Positions 7,546-8,703 of a DNA stretch of 8,703 nt are shown here, piece after piece. The DNA comes from Acidobacteriota bacterium. GTDB taxonomy: Bacteria > Acidobacteriota > Terriglobia > Terriglobales > Acidobacteriaceae. The translations under genes were made by a program, and so were the position numbers. Under the pieces are notes generated by a model. The model had not been told where the DNA came from and made no database searches. It was given only the letters and a program-made list of their open reading frames with translations. The stretch's first letter is position 1. Each line of letters starts with the position of its first letter. Location of the stretch: positions 1 to 8,703 of the forward strand of contig JAJZMO010000176.1 of NCBI GenBank assembly GCA_021798235.1. The letters are read 5' to 3'.

Positions 7546-7684
7546 CGTACGATCTTACGGCGGTGAATTGGTTCAATTGTAGTGAGATTCTCAAGAAATT
7601 GCGCGGCGCGTTTTATGGAAAAGGAGTGGAAATAAAGGAAAACAGGATGCGGCAAGTTTTGTGGATTGTTGGCGAAGAATGCTT

Positions 7685-7717
7685 TTAAAAACAGATTAAG
7701 AATCTATAAAGAATCTA
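7685..7717 (+). repeat. Tandem 11-bp direct repeats
   Basis: Three consecutive 11-bp units follow one another: TTAAAAACAGA (7685), TTAAGAATCTA (7696) and TAAAGAATCTA (7707). Units 2 and 3 match at 10 of 11 positions; unit 1 matches unit 2 at 7. An 11-bp period of direct repeats is how OmpR/PhoB-class response regulators bind. The site is about 190 bp upstream of the dnaN start. Regulator and target are unknown. Confidence 0.4.
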
Positions 7718-7950
7718 GTCGTAGTAACCGTTGGCTGAGGAAAAGAGGGAAACCGGGGATGCTATTGATTTGCTTGGTTTCCTTTGCGGTAATGTTCTAG
7801 AAAAACGGTAGGAATATTTTTGAAAAGCGGGATAAATCCTCCCGAAGGGATCCCAGGGGAATTCAAGGGCACGGTATATCCAAAATCTCCACAGAGAACG
7901 CAGCCCCCAACAAAGAAAGCGTGTGCTCGATTTGTGTATATTCTTTCTAA

Positions 7951-7970
7951 ATTATTGATAATCAGTATCT
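7951..7970. promoter_or_regulatory. Fur-box-like palindrome
   Basis: ATTATTGATAATCAGTATC (7951-7969) matches the classical 19-bp Fur box GATAATGATAATCATTATC at 15 positions. In the 7-1-7 view, TGATAATCAGTATCT (7956-7970) matches TGATAATnATTATCA at all but two positions. Fur-family repressors bind such sites with Fe(II). No iron gene starts nearby. A possible minus-strand -10 (TATACA, 7935-7940) lies next to it, with a weak TTATCA 15 bp further up inside the box. The match is visible; binding is inference. Confidence 0.45.
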
Positions 7971-7976
7971 TAATAA

Positions 7977-8020
7977 GGCTTATATTCCAAAGAAGCCGAG
8001 GAAATCTGGGGCATTTTCTC
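7977..8020 (-). terminator. Two adjacent hairpins downstream of GH5 gene (weak terminator candidate)
   Basis: GGCTT/AAGCC (7977-7981 with 7993-7997) and GAGGAAAT/ATTTTCTC (7998-8005 with 8013-8020, one G-T pair) form two consecutive stems about 35-75 bp past the GH5 stop codon. Read on the minus strand, the second stem reached is followed only by TTATTAAG, not a true T-run, so termination would be weak. They could equally be part of a small RNA made next to the Fur-like box. Confidence 0.3.
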
Positions 8021-8052
8021 CAACGAGCGCCATCGTAGTGTTGTTCGAGATT

Positions 8053-8703
8053 TCAATTCACGCCACCGCTGACGCCGAGGGTGGTGTTGAGAGTGAAGGT
8101 GGCAGGCGTGGTCCATTGCTGCCAATCGGCTAGGATGGTTGCCGCTGAGTCCGTGGTGATGTTGGGCGTGGTCGCCCAGTGGGTGGGGCCATAGAAGCCC
8201 CAGTTGCTTGGGTTCAGCGCGTTGGTGGATTTATACGACCACAGCGTCCAGCTCAAGCCCGCGTCATCATAGGTGTTCACCGAGTATTGCCAGACGCTGG
8301 CATCGTTGTACATGTCGTTGAATTCGCCAATATAGCCGGGCACGTTATACGAAGCATGGTTGGCAAAGTCGCTGGCTTGGTTCGCTGCGCCCCACTCCAC
8401 TTGTGTCTGGCTACCGTTGTATTGATATTCGTGCATTTCGTAGACAACGTTGGTCCAGCCATATTGGGAGGGAGGGGGCAGCATCGACCAGTTCCAGTTG
8501 CCCCAGGTGCCTTCTAAGATGATGATGTGGTTCGGGTCCGCGGAGCGGATGGTGTTGTAGAGGCTGTTGTAGGCAGTTAAAACAGCGCTGTTGCTGGGAG
8601 CATTCATCGGCTCATTCATCACGTCATAGCCAGCAATGGTGGGGTTGCCGTTGTAGTGGGCAGCGATTTGTTGCCACATATATGCCGTGCTGGCTTGATC
8701 TTG
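8053..8703 (-). CDS. GH5 family glycoside hydrolase (cellulase-like), C-terminal part
   Basis: This is a retaining beta-glycanase, likely secreted and acting on cellulose or a related beta-glucan or mannan. The 216 visible residues begin QDQASTAY at the window edge. The catalytic acid/base is the Glu of YDVMNEP (about residue 31), and VVYEMHEY (about 86-93) carries the conserved His. GYIGEF (about 123-128) holds the nucleophile Glu, and WTLWSYKS (about 152-159) supplies the conserved Trp at the end of the barrel. The tail TPATFTLNTTLGVSGGVN is Thr/Gly/Asn-rich and ends at TGA without an obvious binding module. The ATG at 8677-8679 is internal; the real start and any signal peptide lie outside. 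GH5 subfamily and substrate cannot be fixed from this fragment. It has the same orientation as dnaN but is 500 bp upstream of it, so not co-transcribed in an obvious way. Confidence 0.88.
   Translation of the reverse strand, partial: QDQASTAYMWQQIAAHYNGNPTIAGYDVMNEPMNAPSNSAVLTAYNSLYNTIRSADPNHIIILEGTWGNWNWSMLPPPSQYGWTNVVYEMHEYQYNGSQTQVEWGAANQASDFANHASYNVPGYIGEFNDMYNDASVWQYSVNTYDDAGLSWTLWSYKSTNALNPSNWGFYGPTHWATTPNITTDSAATILADWQQWTTPATFTLNTTLGVSGGVN

Larger units (their letters stand above)
7546..8052. other. AT-rich gene-free gap between dnaN and the GH5 gene
   Basis: This 507-bp region lies between the 5' side of dnaN and the 3' side of the GH5 gene. No convincing ORF is present; a 72-codon TTG-start frame at 7820-8038 has no recognisable motif and unremarkable composition. 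It does contain 11-bp tandem repeats (7685-7717), a Fur-box-like palindrome (7951-7970) and two adjacent hairpins (7977-8020). Two sites resemble DnaA boxes at 7 of 9 positions (TGTGGATTG near 7659; ATCTCCACA near 7885), too weak and too few to call an origin. Confidence 0.55.

Noticed and set aside
7820..8038. 72-codon plus-strand ORF in the gap
   Set aside because: TTG start, no clear ribosome binding site, no motif, and it overlaps the Fur-like box and hairpins.
7546..8052. Chromosome origin (oriC) next to dnaN
   Set aside because: The gap is AT-rich, but only two weak 7-of-9 DnaA-box-like sites were found, and dnaA is not in the window.

Overview
This window looks like a piece of a moderately GC-rich chromosome from the Acidobacteriota, probably class Terriglobia (subdivision 1). 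That assignment is recollection-based. It rests on the style of the RpoD and DnaN proteins (a DnaN with a short extra N-terminus, an RpoD with a long charged non-conserved region), on secreted glycoside hydrolases, and on two kinds of short dispersed repeat that I associate with these genomes. No rRNA, tRNA, CRISPR array, transposase or integrase was seen.

Layout. Bases 1-482 hold the 3' end of thrS (+). Next come a dispersed 'SEAKNP-type' repeat and a DUF3800 gene (+, 617-1399). Bases 1400-1747 are a repeat-rich gap with two palindromic elements (A and B) and a C-terminal fragment of what looks like an outer-membrane TonB-dependent receptor on the minus strand. A DinB-family gene (+, 1748-2251) follows. 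A third palindromic element (C) sits between it and a convergent, probably exported GH13 alpha-glucosidase (-, 2390-4210). A 301-bp divergent intergenic region leads into rpoD (+, 4512-6212). rpoD converges on dnaN (-, 6325-7494), and the two share a perfect 25-bp bidirectional terminator. Bases 7546-8052 are an AT-rich non-coding gap with a Fur-box-like palindrome, 11-bp tandem repeats and hairpins. The window ends inside a GH5 glycoside hydrolase (-, 8053 to beyond 8703).

How the genes fit together. thrS, rpoD and dnaN are core genes for tRNA charging, housekeeping transcription and replication processivity. They do not form an operon here. The GH13 and GH5 enzymes suggest a heterotroph that degrades plant or microbial polysaccharide. 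The accessory material (DUF3800, DinB, receptor remnant, three palindromic repeats) is concentrated between thrS and the GH13 gene, which looks like a small patch of genome turnover. I found no clear new multi-gene system. The most interesting signals are small: a palindromic repeat family with compensatory stem changes, an orphan Fur-like box in a gene-free gap, an in-frame five-codon leader ORF directly before the TTG start of rpoD, and the receptor remnant.
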